NCBI RefSeq assembly: GCF_001484685.1
Contig: NZ_CP012200.1
Location: 180,321-244,320, forward strand
Direction: 5' to 3'
DNA from: Thermococcus sp. 2319x1
GTDB lineage: Archaea; Methanobacteriota_B; Thermococci; Thermococcales; Thermococcaceae
Length of the DNA stretch: 64,000 nucleotides
How positions within the stretch are numbered: position 1 is the first letter of the stretch; each line of letters begins with the position of its first letter. Shown here piece by piece: positions 29,009 to 39,638 of the stretch. Made by a program: the position numbers and the translations under genes. The notes beneath the pieces were generated by a model, which saw nothing but the letters and a program-made list of their open reading frames with translations, searched no databases and was not told where the DNA came from.

Positions 29009-29895
29009 GCGCTCCCGAGACTGTGCCCAAGGGTATTATGATGCCAGATGGGAACCCATACGCCCTCCATAAAGCAAAGGTACTCAAAGTTTACAAGCTT
29101 ACGGACACAGAAAAGCTCTTCCTATTCCGTTTTGAAGATCCGGAGTTAGCTGAAAAGTGGACCTTCAAGCCGGGACAGTTTGTCCAGCTTACTATCCCCG
29201 GTGTCGGTGAGGTACCAATAAGCATATGTTCCTCCGCTATGAGAAGGGGTTTCTTCGAGCTTTGTATAAGAAAAGCTGGTAGAGTAACAACTGTAGTTCA
29301 CAAGCTTAAGCCGGGAGACACGGTTTTAGTCAGGGGCCCCTATGGAAACGGCTTCCCTGTCGATGAATGGGAGGGGATGGATTTACTCCTTATAGCAGCA
29401 GGTCTTGGAACTGCCCCCCTTAGGAGCGTCTTCCTTTATGCAATGGACAACAGGTGGAAGTATGGAAGCATCACGTTCATAAACACAGCCAAATACGGAA
29501 GGGACTTACTCTTTTACAAAGAACTTGAGGCAATGAAAGACCTGGCAGAGGCTGAAAACGTCAAGATAATCCAAAGCGTTACAAGAGATCCTGATTGGCC
29601 CGGATTGAAAGGCAGACCTCAGCAATTCATAGTTGAGGCGAACACAAATCCTAAGAATACAGCGGTTGCGGTTTGTGGTCCTCCAAGGATGTATAGGGCT
29701 GTCTTTGAGTCTCTCCTAAACTATGGATACAGGCCGGAGAACATCTACGTAACGCTTGAAAGAAAAATGAAGTGCGGAATTGGAAAATGTGGCCACTGCA
29801 ACGTGGGAACAAGCACCTCATGGAAGTACATATGTAAAGACGGACCTGTGTTTGGCTACTTTGACATAATATCAACCCCCGGACTGCTGGACTGA
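29005..29895 (+). CDS. hydG: Cytoplasmic sulfhydrogenase I, gamma subunit (FAD and NAD(P)-binding)
   Basis: The nucleotide-binding subunit of the hydrogenase, 296 residues, of the ferredoxin-NADP reductase type. Residues 60-110 hold the FAD site ([18 protein letters not shown]), [14 protein letters not shown] (about 130) is the NAD(P)-binding glycine loop, and VCGPPRMY follows. Near the C-terminus CGIGKCGHC is a [2Fe-2S] site. It passes electrons between NADPH and the iron-sulfur chain of HydB and HydD. Its ATG overlaps the hydB stop, showing translational coupling. Confidence 0.95.
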   Translation: MSAPETVPKGIMMPDGNPYALHKAKVLKVYKLTDTEKLFLFRFEDPELAEKWTFKPGQFVQLTIPGVGEVPISICSSAMRRGFFELCIRKAGRVTTVVHKLKPGDTVLVRGPYGNGFPVDEWEGMDLLLIAAGLGTAPLRSVFLYAMDNRWKYGSITFINTAKYGRDLLFYKELEAMKDLAEAENVKIIQSVTRDPDWPGLKGRPQQFIVEANTNPKNTAVAVCGPPRMYRAVFESLLNYGYRPENIYVTLERKMKCGIGKCGHCNVGTSTSWKYICKDGPVFGYFDIISTPGLLD

Positions 29896-29905
29896 GGTGG
29901 GAGAA

Positions 29906-30694
29906 ATGAGCGAGAAGGTTAGAATTGGATTTTACGCATTAACCTCATGCTATGGCTGTCAGCTTCAAATGGCCATGATGGACGAGATACTCCATCTCTT
30001 AGACAAAGCGGAGATAGAATGCTGGTTCATGGTTGAGAGGGACAGCGATGAGGACAGGGAAGTCGATATAGCCTTCATAGAGGGAAGTGTCTCTACTCAG
30101 GAGGAGGTAGAGCTCGTAAAGAAGATTAGGGAAAAGGCTAGGATAGTCGTTGCAGTTGGAGCTTGTGCAACACAAGGCGGGGTGCAGAGCTGGGGGAAGG
30201 ATAAAGAACTTAGTGAACTCTGGAAGATCGTTTACGGAGATGCCCATGTTAAATTTGAGCCCAAGATGGCAGAACCTGTTGAAAAATACATCAAGGTTGA
30301 CTACAAGCTTTACGGTTGCCCGCCAGAGAAGAAGGACTTTCTCTATGCACTGGGTACATTCTTAGTGGGCTCATGGCCTGAGGACATAGACTACCCGGTA
30401 TGTGTTGAGTGCAGGCTTAGAGGAAACCCCTGTATTCTTATAGAAAAGGGAGAGCCGTGCTTAGGGCCGGTGACGGTTGCCGGGTGTGATGCAAGGTGCC
30501 CCGGCTTTAACGTTGCCTGCATTGGGTGCAGAGGAGCTGTAGGCTATGACGTTGCGTGGTTTGACTCTCTAGCCTTAGAGTTCAAGAAGAAAGGCTTTAC
30601 AAAAGAGGAGATCCTTGAGAGAATGAAGATATTCAACGCCCACAATCCGAAGCTTGAGGAAATGGTTAACAAGATATTTGAGGAGGGAGAATGA
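29906..30694 (+). CDS. hydD: Cytoplasmic sulfhydrogenase I, delta subunit (NiFe small subunit)
   Basis: The iron-sulfur small subunit that wires the NiFe site to the rest of the complex, 262 residues, without a signal peptide, as expected for a soluble enzyme. The proximal cluster motif SCYGCQLQ lies at about residues 14-21, further cluster cysteines are in VGACATQGG, and the medial and distal ligands are in [12 protein letters not shown] and [14 protein letters not shown]. The ATG at 29906 is preferred because GAGGTGG precedes it; a GTG at 29897 overlaps that site. The gene ends overlapping hydA. Confidence 0.94.
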   Translation: MSEKVRIGFYALTSCYGCQLQMAMMDEILHLLDKAEIECWFMVERDSDEDREVDIAFIEGSVSTQEEVELVKKIREKARIVVAVGACATQGGVQSWGKDKELSELWKIVYGDAHVKFEPKMAEPVEKYIKVDYKLYGCPPEKKDFLYALGTFLVGSWPEDIDYPVCVECRLRGNPCILIEKGEPCLGPVTVAGCDARCPGFNVACIGCRGAVGYDVAWFDSLALEFKKKGFTKEEILERMKIFNAHNPKLEEMVNKIFEEGE

Positions 30695-31974
30695 TGTATA
30701 TCCCGATTACGGTTGATCATATAGCCCGTGTTGAGGGTAAGGGAGGAATAGAGATAGTTACAAGTGATGAGGGTGTTAAAGAAGTTAAGCTTAACATAAT
30801 AGAGGGGCCGAGGTTCTTTGAGGCCATTACAATTGGCAAGAAGCTTGAAGAGGCATTAGCGATCTATCCGAGGGTTTGTTCTTTCTGTGCAGCATCTCAT
30901 AAGCTCACGGCTTTAGAGGCTGCAGAAAAGGCCATAGGTTTTACCCCAAGACCTGAGATTCAAGACTTGAGAGAACTGCTCTACATGGGAGATACCATAG
31001 AAAGCCATGCTCTACACCTCTACCTACTAGTTCTCCCAGATTATCTCGGCTATTCCAGTCCGCTGGCAATGGTGGATAAATATAAGAAGGAAATCGAATA
31101 TGCAATGGCACTAAAAAACATTGGCTCAAAGATAATGGACTATCTCGGCTCGAGGGCAATTCATCAAGAAAATGCTGTGCTTGGGGGTTTTGGGAAGCTT
31201 CCAACAAAGGCCCAGTTTGAAGAGCTCAAGAGAGAACTGAAGGAAGCATTGCCTTTGGCCGAGTATACAGTGGAGCTCTTCTCAAAGCTTGAGCAGTACG
31301 AAGAGGTAACCGATGATGAGATGGTTCACATGGCAGTGAAGCCGAGAAACGACGTCTATGGTATCTACGGAGACTACATTAAAGTCAGCGACGGTTTTGA
31401 GTTCCCTGTTGAGGATTACAAAAAACACATAGTTGAAAAGGTAGTTGAGCACAGCTTTGCAAAGCACAGCTTTTACAGGGGGAAGCCCTTTATGGTAGGT
31501 GCAATCTCGAGAATAGTTAACAACGCCGACCTTCTATACGGTAAGGCAAAGGAGCTCTACACCCAATACAAAGACCTTCTTAGATACAACAACTGTTTTG
31601 CAAACAATTTCGCCCAGGCGATTGAGGTGGTATACTTTATAGAGAGGGCAATAGACATAATTGATGATACCCTTGCAAAGTGGCCGGTAAAAGAGAGGGA
31701 CGAGGTAGAGATAAAAGACGGCTTTGGAGTGAGCATAACCGAGGCTCCAAGAGGTTTACTCGTCTATGCTCTTGAAGTCAGAGGTGGAAGAGTTAACTAT
31801 GCGGATATCATAACACCAACCGCAATGAACCTTGCAATTATGGAACGCCATGTTAGAATGATGGCTGAGAATCACTGGCAAGATGACCCAGAGAGGCTCA
31901 AGCTTCTTGCAGAGATGACAGTTAGGGCATATGATCCATGTATCTCGTGTTCTGTTCACGTGGTTAGGCTTTAG
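30691..31974 (+). CDS. hydA: Cytoplasmic sulfhydrogenase I, alpha subunit (NiFe large subunit)
   Basis: The catalytic subunit of the hydrogenase, about 427 residues. The four NiFe cysteines are in [11 protein letters not shown] (about residues 61-71) and [13 protein letters not shown] at the C-terminus. The C-terminus is still the unprocessed precursor form; maturation proteases of this class cleave after the final His or Arg region once nickel is inserted. Two consecutive ATG codons (30691, 30694) are both possible starts, the first overlapping the hydD stop. A protease gene that could perform the cleavage follows 38 bases later. Confidence 0.95.
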   Translation: MMYIPITVDHIARVEGKGGIEIVTSDEGVKEVKLNIIEGPRFFEAITIGKKLEEALAIYPRVCSFCAASHKLTALEAAEKAIGFTPRPEIQDLRELLYMGDTIESHALHLYLLVLPDYLGYSSPLAMVDKYKKEIEYAMALKNIGSKIMDYLGSRAIHQENAVLGGFGKLPTKAQFEELKRELKEALPLAEYTVELFSKLEQYEEVTDDEMVHMAVKPRNDVYGIYGDYIKVSDGFEFPVEDYKKHIVEKVVEHSFAKHSFYRGKPFMVGAISRIVNNADLLYGKAKELYTQYKDLLRYNNCFANNFAQAIEVVYFIERAIDIIDDTLAKWPVKERDEVEIKDGFGVSITEAPRGLLVYALEVRGGRVNYADIITPTAMNLAIMERHVRMMAENHWQDDPERLKLLAEMTVRAYDPCISCSVHVVRL

Positions 31975-32012
31975 TTTTTAACTTCCTTTTCTTAATTCCC
32001 GTTGGTGAGAGC

Positions 32013-32459
32013 ATGAGCACTTTGATTCTGGCCCTTGGTAATGAATTGATGAGAGATGACGGGGTGGGGCTTAAAATTGGCAGAATACTGGCGAAGAAAG
32101 GTTATAACGTGCTTGAAATTGGTACGGATATATTCAAGCTTCACCGCTATTACAATGGCGAGAACAGGATAATAATAATCGATGCAATATTGACGGATAA
32201 GTACAAACCTGGGGAGATGATCCATCTAAAGGGGGAAGAGATTTTTGAAAAGCTTAAGGCCGAAATAAGGAGTGCCCACTTTATGGGAGCTATTGATGGG
32301 CTCAAGCTTTTAATGGCTCTTGATGAACGGCTAGCTAAAGCAGAGATTCATTTTGTTGGGGTTGTGGCTAAAGAGATTGATCTCGGAACTGAGCTCAGTG
32401 AAGAGGTTAAAAATAATATTCATAACATTGTAGATGCTGTAGAGAAGATTGTGAAATAA
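32013..32459 (+). CDS. NiFe-hydrogenase maturation endopeptidase (HycI/HyaD family)
   Basis: A 148-residue protease that would remove the C-terminal tail of the HydA precursor after nickel insertion. The family N-terminus ILALGNELMRDDGVG is clear at residues 4-18, with the Asp/Glu that senses nickel at DDGVG, and IIIIDAI (about residue 53-59) contains the second conserved aspartate. GGTGAGAGC precedes the ATG. It follows the hydBGDA genes with a 38-base gap that contains a T-rich run, so it may be transcribed with them by readthrough. Confidence 0.88.
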   Translation: MSTLILALGNELMRDDGVGLKIGRILAKKGYNVLEIGTDIFKLHRYYNGENRIIIIDAILTDKYKPGEMIHLKGEEIFEKLKAEIRSAHFMGAIDGLKLLMALDERLAKAEIHFVGVVAKEIDLGTELSEEVKNNIHNIVDAVEKIVK

Positions 32460-32518
32460 TCTTTGCAAAAATTTTTTACACTTTTGAAGGCTCAGAAGGG
32501 TGGAATGGTTCGAAAGCC

Positions 32519-32527
32519 TTTTAAATA
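32519..32527 (+). promoter_or_regulatory. TATA box of the ribosomal superoperon
   Basis: TTTTAAATA after the BRE-like CGAAAGCC, about 60 bases before the SPOUT methyltransferase gene. It is the only strong promoter before L3, so it probably drives the entire run of genes. Confidence 0.6.
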
Positions 32528-32582
32528 CTTTCTTTTTACCCCACTACAGCTTTAGGGTATAGAAATGTAAAGGCTGACTGAA

Positions 32583-33359
32583 ATGGCATGGCATATCTTC
32601 ATTCCAGATTCACTCCTCGAAGAGACTTCCGACCCAAAGATAAGGACTTATAAAGTTGGACAGATCGGCAGGGCGGCAGCGATCTTTGGCGTTGAGCACA
32701 TATGGATTTACAAAGCAGGGGGAAAAGACGGGAAATTCATTAAGCTAATCCTCGAATACATGGAAACACCGCAGTATCTGCGAAAGAGCCTAATACCACT
32801 TACAAAGGAGCTCAAATATGTTGGGGTTTTGCCACCTCTGAGAACCCCCCACCACAAGCTCAAAGGGAAGCCTAAACTCGGCGAAATCAGGGAGGGCATT
32901 GTAATCAGAAAGGGCAAGAGGCTTTACGCGGATATCGGTCTTGACGAGCTTGCCCTCGTTGAGGGAAGTGGAGAAGGAAGAATGACGTTCAAAATCGTGT
33001 CTCTGAAGCCGCTCAAGGTGGTGCCATCAACACCCGAGGAGTACTGGGGATATCGAGTGCATCTCACCAGAAAGTCTTTGGCAAAAACACTTAAAAAGGC
33101 AAAACTCAACCTTGCAATCGCGACCTCACGAAAGGGTGAGGATGTGAGAAAAGTGAACCTTCCCCCGCTGGAAGGGGAAGTGGGATTCGTGTTTGGATCT
33201 CCCCGGAAGGGGATAATGGAAATCCTGAGAGACTTCAATGAGGATTATCCCTTTGATCTAATCCTCAATACGATTCCAAATCAAAAGACAAAAACCGTTA
33301 GAACGGAGGAAGCCGTGTTGGCGACGTTGGCGATATTTAATTTCATAAGGAGGGATTGA
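32583..33359 (+). CDS. SPOUT-class RNA methyltransferase (COG2106 / DUF171)
   Basis: A 258-residue protein of the archaeal/eukaryotic COG2106 family, which has the knotted SPOUT SAM-binding fold with an inserted OB-like domain (about residues 75-150). SPOUT features are the C-terminal [12 protein letters not shown] and [17 protein letters not shown], the knot segment. It likely methylates ribosomal RNA, but the target base is not known to me. It is the first gene of the ribosomal superoperon and its stop precedes the L3 ATG by one base, a linkage that supports an rRNA role. Confidence 0.85.
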   Translation: MAWHIFIPDSLLEETSDPKIRTYKVGQIGRAAAIFGVEHIWIYKAGGKDGKFIKLILEYMETPQYLRKSLIPLTKELKYVGVLPPLRTPHHKLKGKPKLGEIREGIVIRKGKRLYADIGLDELALVEGSGEGRMTFKIVSLKPLKVVPSTPEEYWGYRVHLTRKSLAKTLKKAKLNLAIATSRKGEDVRKVNLPPLEGEVGFVFGSPRKGIMEILRDFNEDYPFDLILNTIPNQKTKTVRTEEAVLATLAIFNFIRRD

Positions 33360-33360
33360 A

Positions 33361-34446
33361 ATGGGAAAAATTAGCAGACCAAGAAGAGGTTCATTGGCAT
33401 ACTCCCCAAGAAAAAGAGCCAAGAGCATAGTCCCGAGAATTAGGAAGTGGCCGCAAGAGCAGGAGGTTAGAATGCTCGGGTTTGCAGGATACAAAGCTGG
33501 AATGACCCATGTGCTTATGATAGACGATGCTCCAGGGCTTACGAAGGGTAAGGAGATTTTCGTGCCAGTAACAATAGTTGAGGCTCCGCCCTTAATAGTC
33601 TATGGAGTTAGAGCTTACAAGCAGGGTTACCTTGGACTTGAAACTGCAACTGAGGTCATAGTGCCCGATTTCAAGCTCGAGAATTACCCATCAAAGAAAG
33701 CAAAGAACGTAACATTCTACAAGCTTCTTGAGAGAAGGATTAAGACTCTTCCAAAGAACTACAACGAAGAGACCTTCCAGCAAAAACTTGGAGAGCTTGA
33801 GGATCTCGTTAACTCCGGAGAAATAGTTGAAGTTAGGGCTCTTGTGGCAACTCAGCCATGGCTTGCAAGAATAAAGAAAAAGCCCGAAGTTATGGAGTAC
33901 GCTGTTGGTGGAACAAGCGTTGAAGAGAAGTTCGCCTACATCAAAGAGAAGCTTGGAAAAGAAATCAGGGCAAGTGAAGTTCTCAAAGAGGGAGAGCTTC
34001 TTGACATAATAGCCATCACAAAGGGCAAAGGCACCCAAGGACCGGTTAAGAGATGGGGCATTAAGATACAGTTCCACAAGGCTCAAAGAGCCGGAAAGGG
34101 GAGACACGTTGGTAACCTCGGTCCATGGCACCCAGCGAGGGTTATGTGGACGGTTCCACAGGCCGGACAGGTGGGCTTCCACCACAGAACTGAGTTCAAC
34201 AAGAGGCTCTTGAGAATAGGGGAAAACGGAAAGCTCAAGCTCAATGGAGAGGAAATCGAGATCACTCCAAAGGGAGGATTCCCCCACTATGGAATAGTGA
34301 GAAACGACTTCCTTATGATAGCTGGAACCATACCTGGGGCAATTAAAAGAATAATCAGAGTAAGACCGGCAATAAGGCCTCCAGAAAAGAAGCCACCAGT
34401 TGAGGCTCCACAGATAACATACGTTAGTAGGGAATCAAAGCAATGA
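33361..34446 (+). CDS. rpl3: Ribosomal protein L3 (uL3)
   Basis: Large-subunit protein near the peptidyl-transferase centre and one of the first assembled. The 361-residue length is that of archaeal L3, longer than the bacterial form. The beta-barrel lies first; the extended finger carries [29 protein letters not shown] and the [18 protein letters not shown] loop that reaches the catalytic centre. It follows the methyltransferase by one base, with AAGGAGGGATTG as ribosome site. Confidence 0.96.
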   Translation: MGKISRPRRGSLAYSPRKRAKSIVPRIRKWPQEQEVRMLGFAGYKAGMTHVLMIDDAPGLTKGKEIFVPVTIVEAPPLIVYGVRAYKQGYLGLETATEVIVPDFKLENYPSKKAKNVTFYKLLERRIKTLPKNYNEETFQQKLGELEDLVNSGEIVEVRALVATQPWLARIKKKPEVMEYAVGGTSVEEKFAYIKEKLGKEIRASEVLKEGELLDIIAITKGKGTQGPVKRWGIKIQFHKAQRAGKGRHVGNLGPWHPARVMWTVPQAGQVGFHHRTEFNKRLLRIGENGKLKLNGEEIEITPKGGFPHYGIVRNDFLMIAGTIPGAIKRIIRVRPAIRPPEKKPPVEAPQITYVSRESKQ

Positions 34447-34457
34447 GGTGAGGGTTT

Positions 34458-35225
34458 ATGAAAGTTAAGGTATTTTCACTCGATGGCGAGCCAATTGAAG
34501 AGATTGAACTTCCAAAAGTATTCCAAACACCTTTCAGACCGGATCTCATTAGGAGAGCTGTCATCGCTTCATGGACCCACCGCATACAACCACAAGGGAG
34601 AGACCCCCTTGCGGGTAAGAGGAGGGTTACCGAGAACATCGGAAAAGGTCACGGTATGGCAAGGGTTGAGAGGATAAAGACCCCCCCAAGGTTTGCGGCT
34701 TTTGTTCCATTTGCCAGAGGTGGTAGAAGAACTCACCCACCAAAGGTGGAGAAGATAATATGGGAAGGCATCAACAAGAAGGAAAGAAGACTCGCCTTGA
34801 TGAGTGCCATAGCTGCCACCGCAAACTACGATTTAGTTAAAGCGAGAGGCCATATAATTGATAATCTGCCTCAAATTCCCCTTGTGGTGGAAGATGAGCT
34901 CGAAAAGGTCTACAAAACAGCAAAAACTAGGGAGATCTTCAAGAAGCTCGGTGTCTGGGATGATATTGAGAGGGCAAAGAAAAACACCAAAGTGAGGGCT
35001 GGAAAGGGTAAGATGAGGGGCAGAAGATACAAGAAGGCAAAAGGTCCACTCATTGTGGTTGCCAAAAACGAGGGAATAATACAGGGAGCAAGAAACCACC
35101 CAGGTGTTGATGTAGTTTTAGTGGACAATCTGGGTGTGGAGTTGTTGGCCCCAGGTGCACATCCCGGAAGGCTCACAATATGGACGAAGGGAGCAATAGA
35201 GAGGTTGAGGGAAATTTACGGGTGA
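34458..35225 (+). CDS. rpl4: Ribosomal protein L4 (uL4)
   Basis: Large-subunit protein lining the nascent-peptide exit tunnel; 255 residues, archaeal type. The tunnel loop is the basic stretch [20 protein letters not shown] (around residues 73-92). The globular domain with [20 protein letters not shown] follows. GAGGTGAGGG lies before the ATG, and L23 follows after six bases. Some ribosomal L4 proteins regulate their own operon, but no such element is visible here. Confidence 0.95.
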   Translation: MKVKVFSLDGEPIEEIELPKVFQTPFRPDLIRRAVIASWTHRIQPQGRDPLAGKRRVTENIGKGHGMARVERIKTPPRFAAFVPFARGGRRTHPPKVEKIIWEGINKKERRLALMSAIAATANYDLVKARGHIIDNLPQIPLVVEDELEKVYKTAKTREIFKKLGVWDDIERAKKNTKVRAGKGKMRGRRYKKAKGPLIVVAKNEGIIQGARNHPGVDVVLVDNLGVELLAPGAHPGRLTIWTKGAIERLREIYG

Positions 35226-35231
35226 TGAGTG

Positions 35232-35492
35232 ATGGATCCATATAAGGTTATTATAAGACCCGTGGTTACAGAAAAGGCAATCTCCATGGTTGAGAGGGAA
35301 AACAAGCTCACCTTTATAGTCGATAGAAGGGCTACAAAGGAAGATGTAAAGAGGGCTGTTGAGGAGATATACAACGTCAAAGTTGAGAAGGTCAACACAC
35401 TCATAACAATGAAAGGTGAAAAGAAGGCTTACGTGAAATTGAAGCCTGAATATAGAGCAAGTGAGGTTGCTGCTAGAATAGGATTGTTCTGA
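35232..35492 (+). CDS. rpl23: Ribosomal protein L23 (uL23)
   Basis: Exit-tunnel-rim protein and docking site for signal recognition particle; 86 residues, matching Pyrococcus L23. It reads [20 protein letters not shown] at the start and ends in [18 protein letters not shown]. The ATG at 35232 is chosen; a GTG one codon upstream extends the frame and lies in the GGGTGATGAGTG region that holds the ribosome site. Confidence 0.95.
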   Translation: MDPYKVIIRPVVTEKAISMVERENKLTFIVDRRATKEDVKRAVEEIYNVKVEKVNTLITMKGEKKAYVKLKPEYRASEVAARIGLF

Positions 35493-35503
35493 GGTGAGTG
35501 AGA

Positions 35504-36223
35504 ATGGGTAAGAGTTTGATTCAACAGAGGAGAGGAAAAGGATCAACAACCTTTAGAGCACCGTCTCACAGATATAGGGGTGCTGTTAAGTACATCCCCC
35601 TGAATTTCACCCAAGAAAAGACCCTCGCTGGTAGGGTAGTTGAGATACTCCACGACCCCGGAAGAACCGCACCGGTTGCCAAGGTTAAGTTTGAGAACGG
35701 TCTTGAGAAGCTCATCCTTGCCCCAGAGGGACTTTTGGTGGATCAAGAGGTTTACATAGGACCTGAAGCTCCGATAGCAATTGGGAACACACTCCCACTT
35801 GCAAATATTCCAGAGGGTACATACGTTTACAACATTGAAGGTTCCCCGGGCGATGGTGGGAAGTACGTGAGAGCCGGGGGAAGTTATGCTCTAGTTGTTT
35901 CAAAAGAGAGGAACAGAGTAATTGTCCAGTTGCCAAGCGGTGAGCTTAAGGCATTCAATCCAATGTGCAGGGCCACAATTGGCGTAGTTGCCGGTGGGGG
36001 TAGACTTGAAAAGCCAATAGTCAAGGCAGGTAAGGCATACTACATAATGAAGGCAAGAAACAGGTTCTGGCCCAAGCCGAGAGGTGTAAAGATGAACGCA
36101 GTCAATCACCCGCACGGTGGTAAAGAGCACCACATCGGTAAGCCGAGTACAGTCTCAAGGAGAGCTCCACCCGGAAGAAAAGTTGGTCACATAGCTGCGA
36201 GAAGAACCGGAAGGAGAAAGTGA
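35504..36223 (+). CDS. rpl2: Ribosomal protein L2 (uL2)
   Basis: Core large-subunit protein required for subunit association and peptidyl transfer; 239 residues. The conserved C-terminal loop [10 protein letters not shown] (about residue 200), whose histidine is the universally conserved one, is present, with a highly basic tail GRRK. The start is the ATG at 35504 behind GAGGTGAGTGAG; a GTG two codons upstream belongs to the ribosome site. Confidence 0.96.
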   Translation: MGKSLIQQRRGKGSTTFRAPSHRYRGAVKYIPLNFTQEKTLAGRVVEILHDPGRTAPVAKVKFENGLEKLILAPEGLLVDQEVYIGPEAPIAIGNTLPLANIPEGTYVYNIEGSPGDGGKYVRAGGSYALVVSKERNRVIVQLPSGELKAFNPMCRATIGVVAGGGRLEKPIVKAGKAYYIMKARNRFWPKPRGVKMNAVNHPHGGKEHHIGKPSTVSRRAPPGRKVGHIAARRTGRRK

Positions 36224-36233
36224 GGTGGTATAA

Positions 36234-36632
36234 ATGACAAGGAAAGAATTTAGGTATCGCGGTTATACTCTTGAAGAACTAATGAACATGTCTCTTGAAG
36301 ATTTGGCTAGACTTTTCCCCTCAAGACAGAGGAGAAGCCTTAAGAGAGGATTAACACCTGAACAGAAGAAGGTTCTCAGAAAGATCAGGTTGGCAAAGAA
36401 GGGCAAATACAAGAAGCCAATAAGAACCCACAGCAGGGACATGGTTATCCTTCCAGAGATGGTAGGAATCACAATTTACGTCCACAACGGTAAGGAGTTT
36501 GTCCCAGTAGAGATTAAGGAAGAGATGATTGGACATTACCTTGGAGAATTTGCCCTAACAAGAAAGAGGGTCCAACACGGTTCACCTGGTGTTGGTGCCA
36601 CAAGATCATCAATGTTCGTTGCAATCAAGTGA
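36234..36632 (+). CDS. rps19: Ribosomal protein S19 (uS19)
   Basis: Small-subunit head protein that contacts S13 and the A-site finger; 132 residues with the N-terminal extension typical of archaea and eukaryotes ([20 protein letters not shown]). The core motif is [20 protein letters not shown] followed by [19 protein letters not shown] lies before the ATG. Confidence 0.95.
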   Translation: MTRKEFRYRGYTLEELMNMSLEDLARLFPSRQRRSLKRGLTPEQKKVLRKIRLAKKGKYKKPIRTHSRDMVILPEMVGITIYVHNGKEFVPVEIKEEMIGHYLGEFALTRKRVQHGSPGVGATRSSMFVAIK

Positions 36633-36643
36633 GGTGATTAATG

Positions 36644-37108
36644 ATGGCAAAGTTTTCCTACTCTTTCCAAAATTTTGACCCAGAGAGAATGGCAAGGGCA
36701 AGCGGGAGAGATTTGAGAATATCGCCGAAACTCTCAATAGAAGTCTGCAGAGAAATCAAAGGAATGATGCTCAACGACGCCATAAAGCTCCTTGATGATG
36801 TGATAGCCAAGAGAAGACCAATCCCTCTCAGAAGGTTCAACGACTCCCAGGGTCACAAGAAAGGGAAGGGATTTGGCCCCGGAAGATATCCGGTGAAAGT
36901 TGCTAAAGAAATCAAGAAGATCCTCCTGAATGTTAGAAACAACGCAGAGCAGAGGGGTCTTGATCCAGACAGGCTAAAAATCATCCACGCTGCAGCTCAC
37001 AGAGGACCAGTGCTTAGGGGATACATACCAAGGGCTTTTGGAAGAGCCACACCATTCAACGAGCAGACGACGCACATTGAGATAGTTGTTGAGGAAATTA
37101 GGGGGTGA
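36644..37108 (+). CDS. rpl22: Ribosomal protein L22 (uL22)
   Basis: Large-subunit protein whose beta-hairpin lines the exit tunnel; about 154 residues. It contains [20 protein letters not shown] and the tunnel hairpin region [20 protein letters not shown]. Two ATG codons stand in a row at 36641 and 36644; the second has the more usual distance from GAGGTGATT, but the first is possible. Confidence 0.94.
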   Translation: MAKFSYSFQNFDPERMARASGRDLRISPKLSIEVCREIKGMMLNDAIKLLDDVIAKRRPIPLRRFNDSQGHKKGKGFGPGRYPVKVAKEIKKILLNVRNNAEQRGLDPDRLKIIHAAAHRGPVLRGYIPRAFGRATPFNEQTTHIEIVVEEIRG

Positions 37109-37112
37109 GCTC

Positions 37113-37736
37113 ATGGCAATCGAGAGATATTTCATAAAGGAAAGCGTTAAAGAAATGCTCATCGATGAATATCTTGAGAAGGAGCTTAGAAGAGCTGGTT
37201 ATGGAGGACTTGACATCAAAAAGACTCCCCTCGGAACAAAGGTTGTTATATTTGCCGAGAGACCGGGTTTCGTTATAGGAAGGGGCGGAAGAAAAATAAG
37301 GGATCTTACAAGGGTACTGGAGAGACAGTTTGGTTTGGAAAACCCCCAGATAGAGGTTGAGGAAATCAAGAACCCCTACTTTAACGCTAAGGTTCAAGCA
37401 ATAAGGCTTGCCCAGGCATTGGAAAGGGGAGTCCACTTTAGAAGAGCTGCATACGCTGCAATAAGGGCAATTATGAGCAACGGTGCAAGAGGTGTGGAGA
37501 TCAGAATAAGCGGCAAGCTTACAGGAGAAAGAGCTAAAAGTGTGAGATTCTATCAGGGATATATTGCAAAAGTTGGAAATCCCGCTGAAACTTTGGTTTC
37601 AAGGGGCTATGCACAGGCATTGCTGAAGCTTGGCGTCCTTGGAGTGAAAGTTTCAATTATGCCACCAGATGCAAGACTTCCGGATGAAATCGAGATCATA
37701 GAAAAACCAATTGAAGAAGAGGTGAGCGAACAATGA
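37113..37736 (+). CDS. rps3: Ribosomal protein S3 (uS3)
   Basis: Small-subunit protein at the mRNA entry channel; 207 residues. The type II KH domain has the loop [18 protein letters not shown] (about residues 48-65), and the C-terminal domain includes [20 protein letters not shown]. The ATG at 37113 follows GGGGGTGAGC; the frame is open for nine more codons upstream, into L22, without a ribosome site. Its stop overlaps the L29 start. Confidence 0.95.
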   Translation: MAIERYFIKESVKEMLIDEYLEKELRRAGYGGLDIKKTPLGTKVVIFAERPGFVIGRGGRKIRDLTRVLERQFGLENPQIEVEEIKNPYFNAKVQAIRLAQALERGVHFRRAAYAAIRAIMSNGARGVEIRISGKLTGERAKSVRFYQGYIAKVGNPAETLVSRGYAQALLKLGVLGVKVSIMPPDARLPDEIEIIEKPIEEEVSEQ

Positions 37737-37933
37737 AGCCAAGTGAGATTAGGGAGATGAGCGTGGAAGAAATAGAGGCCAAGATTAAAGAGCTAAGACT
37801 TGAGCTTGCAAAGGAAAGGGGAATGCTTACAATGGGAACATCCCTGGAAAACCCGATGGTTATTAGGAACCTTAGAAGGGATATTGCTCGCCTTTTAACG
37901 ATAAAGAAGGAAAAGTTAAGGAGCAAAGGGTGA
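37733..37933 (+). CDS. rpl29: Ribosomal protein L29 (uL29)
   Basis: Small helical-hairpin protein beside the exit tunnel; 66 residues. It reads [20 protein letters not shown], then the conserved [11 protein letters not shown], and ends in [14 protein letters not shown]. The ATG overlaps the S3 stop by four bases, indicating translational coupling. Confidence 0.94.
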   Translation: MKPSEIREMSVEEIEAKIKELRLELAKERGMLTMGTSLENPMVIRNLRRDIARLLTIKKEKLRSKG

Positions 37934-37939
37934 TGGTTA

Positions 37940-38236
37940 GTGCCTAGGATTGTGAACCCCCTGGATGAGATGTTATTTAAAGAAGTTTTAAAGGAACAGC
38001 AGAGGATTAGGGTTTACGTTGAGAAAGCCCGGTATGGAAAGCTCAAGACCATAATAGAGGGAATTGATGAGAAGGAGTTTAACCTTGAAGAGATTGCAAA
38101 AAAGCTTAAGGCGAAGCTGGCATGCGGAGGAACAGCCAAAAACGGGAGAATAGAGCTTCAAGGAGACCACAGAGAAAAGGCGAAACAATTATTGGCAGAA
38201 CTTGGATTTTCAGAGGAATTGATAGAGGTCGAGTGA
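37940..38236 (+). CDS. Translation initiation factor aIF1 (SUI1 family)
   Basis: Archaeal homologue of eIF1/SUI1, which monitors start-codon selection on the small subunit. The 98-residue protein begins with a GTG behind GGGTGATGG and has the SUI1 core: [20 protein letters not shown], the basic loop, [16 protein letters not shown] and the terminal [14 protein letters not shown]. The last 115 bases are shared, in another frame, with the RNase P subunit gene rnp1. Location within the ribosomal superoperon is usual for Thermococcales. Confidence 0.93.
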   Translation: MPRIVNPLDEMLFKEVLKEQQRIRVYVEKARYGKLKTIIEGIDEKEFNLEEIAKKLKAKLACGGTAKNGRIELQGDHREKAKQLLAELGFSEELIEVE

Positions 38237-38490
38237 CCAGAAAGACAATAACAATGCACGAGCTCATAGGTCTGAAGGTCAAAGTCATTAAAAGCTCTCA
38301 TCCGGGGTTAATAGGTATTGAGGGATACGTGATTGACGAGACGAGAAACACCCTCACAATCCTTGGAGAAAAGGTGTGGATAGTTCCCAAAAATGTTGCC
38401 GAATTTGAGTTTGAAATTGATGATAAAAAAATACGAATAAAGGGAGAAGAACTGATTGGAAGACCTGAGATGAGATTGAAAAAGAGGTGA
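38122..38490 (+). CDS. rnp1: RNase P protein component 1 (Rpp29/Pop4)
   Basis: Protein subunit of archaeal RNase P, which removes tRNA leaders; it pairs with Rpp21. The 122-residue frame starts at an ATG (38122) inside the aIF1 gene, in another frame. The segment [20 protein letters not shown] resembles the N-terminus of Pyrococcus Rpp29, so the long start is preferred over an internal ATG at 38254. The Sm-like core has [19 protein letters not shown] and the end is [10 protein letters not shown]. The ribosome site would be within aIF1 coding sequence. Confidence 0.88.
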   Translation: MRRNSQKRENRASRRPQRKGETIIGRTWIFRGIDRGRVTRKTITMHELIGLKVKVIKSSHPGLIGIEGYVIDETRNTLTILGEKVWIVPKNVAEFEFEIDDKKIRIKGEELIGRPEMRLKKR

Positions 38491-38495
38491 AAAAG

Positions 38496-38831
38496 ATGAG
38501 AGACATCGGATTGAAGATACAACCCCCCGCAGAGAAGTGTGATGACCCAAAGTGCCCGTGGCACGGACACATTAAGGTACATGGTAGGGTGTTTGAGGGA
38601 GTTGTCATTAGTGACAAGCCAAGGCACACAGTTACCGTTGAAAGACAGCACTATCACTACTTGAAGAAATACGAACGTTACGAGCTTAGAAGAAGCAAAA
38701 TACACGCCCACAACCCACCATGCATCAACGCAAAGCTGGGGGACAAAGTTATCATAGCCGAAACCAGACCCCTCAGCAAGACAAAGAGCTTTGTAGTGAT
38801 TGCGGTTACTCAAAAAGCTGAGGAGAGGTGA
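38496..38831 (+). CDS. rps17: Ribosomal protein S17 (uS17)
   Basis: Small-subunit OB-fold protein bound to 16S helix 11; 111 residues. Archaeal-specific head [16 protein letters not shown] is followed by [20 protein letters not shown] and the core [20 protein letters not shown] and [12 protein letters not shown]. The ATG at 38496 lies behind GAGGTGAAAAAG; a GTG three codons upstream is part of the ribosome site. Confidence 0.95.
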   Translation: MRDIGLKIQPPAEKCDDPKCPWHGHIKVHGRVFEGVVISDKPRHTVTVERQHYHYLKKYERYELRRSKIHAHNPPCINAKLGDKVIIAETRPLSKTKSFVVIAVTQKAEER

Positions 38832-38836
38832 AGGGA

Positions 38837-39262
38837 ATGGCGAAGAAAGGTGCTGGTGCTACGAGAGGTATTTCCCCAGTTAGACCTACAAGGGCGTTGC
38901 CAATTGGTGCCTACCTTAATGTGGCAGACAACTCAGGTGCAAAAGTAATCCAGATAATCGGAGTAGTGGGCTACAAAGGTGTTAGAAGAAGGCTTGCTTC
39001 GGCAGGCGTTGGCGACATGGTAGTTGCAACGGTAAAGAAGGGAAAGCCTGATATGAGGCACCAAGTTGTTAGGGCAGTTATCATAAGGCAGAAAAAAGAG
39101 TACAAGAGGCTTGATGGGATGAGGGTAAAATTTGAAGACAATGCAGCCGTTATTACAACACCCGAAGGTGTTCCAAGAGGAACTGAGGTTAGAGGGCCTG
39201 TTGCGAGAGAAGCCGCTGAGAAGTGGGTTAGAGTAGGAGGTATTGCGAGTATAGTATTGTGA
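38837..39262 (+). CDS. rpl14: Ribosomal protein L14 (uL14)
   Basis: Large-subunit protein at the intersubunit face, contacting 16S RNA; 141 residues with the archaeal basic head [20 protein letters not shown]. The family motif [20 protein letters not shown] is at residues 28-47, and [19 protein letters not shown] follows. The ATG at 38837 follows GAGGTGAAGGG. Its stop overlaps the GAGGTGA ribosome site of L24, as elsewhere in the operon. Confidence 0.95.
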   Translation: MAKKGAGATRGISPVRPTRALPIGAYLNVADNSGAKVIQIIGVVGYKGVRRRLASAGVGDMVVATVKKGKPDMRHQVVRAVIIRQKKEYKRLDGMRVKFEDNAAVITTPEGVPRGTEVRGPVAREAAEKWVRVGGIASIVL

Positions 39263-39273
39263 GGTGAGAGATA

Positions 39274-39636
39274 ATGAGATTAAAGAGCAAACAACCGAGA
39301 AAGCAAAGGAAGTTTTTGTACAATGCTCCCCTTCATCTCAGACACAAGATAGTCAGTGCCACCCTTTCAAAAGAGCTTAGACAGAAGTACGGCGTTAGAG
39401 CCCTTCCAATTAGGACTGGAGACAAAGTAAAAATAATGAGAGGGGACTTTAAAGGGCACGAAGGAAAAGTTGTGGAAGTTGATCTTAAGAGGTACAGAAT
39501 TCATGTGGAGGGAGCAACCCTTAAGAAGGTTAACGGTACCGAGGTGTTCTATCCTATACACCCATCAAATGTTATGATTGTTGAACTGAACCTTGAAGAT
39601 GAGAGAAGAAAGAAGATAATTGAGAGGAGGGCTTGA
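39274..39636 (+). CDS. rpl24: Ribosomal protein L24 (uL24)
   Basis: Assembly-initiating large-subunit protein near the exit tunnel; 120 residues. The KOW motif [20 protein letters not shown] (residues 50-69) is present, and the tail [15 protein letters not shown] is the archaeal extension. GAGGTGAGAG lies before the ATG. The S4e gene begins three bases after the stop. Confidence 0.95.
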   Translation: MRLKSKQPRKQRKFLYNAPLHLRHKIVSATLSKELRQKYGVRALPIRTGDKVKIMRGDFKGHEGKVVEVDLKRYRIHVEGATLKKVNGTEVFYPIHPSNVMIVELNLEDERRKKIIERRA

Positions 39637-39638
39637 AA

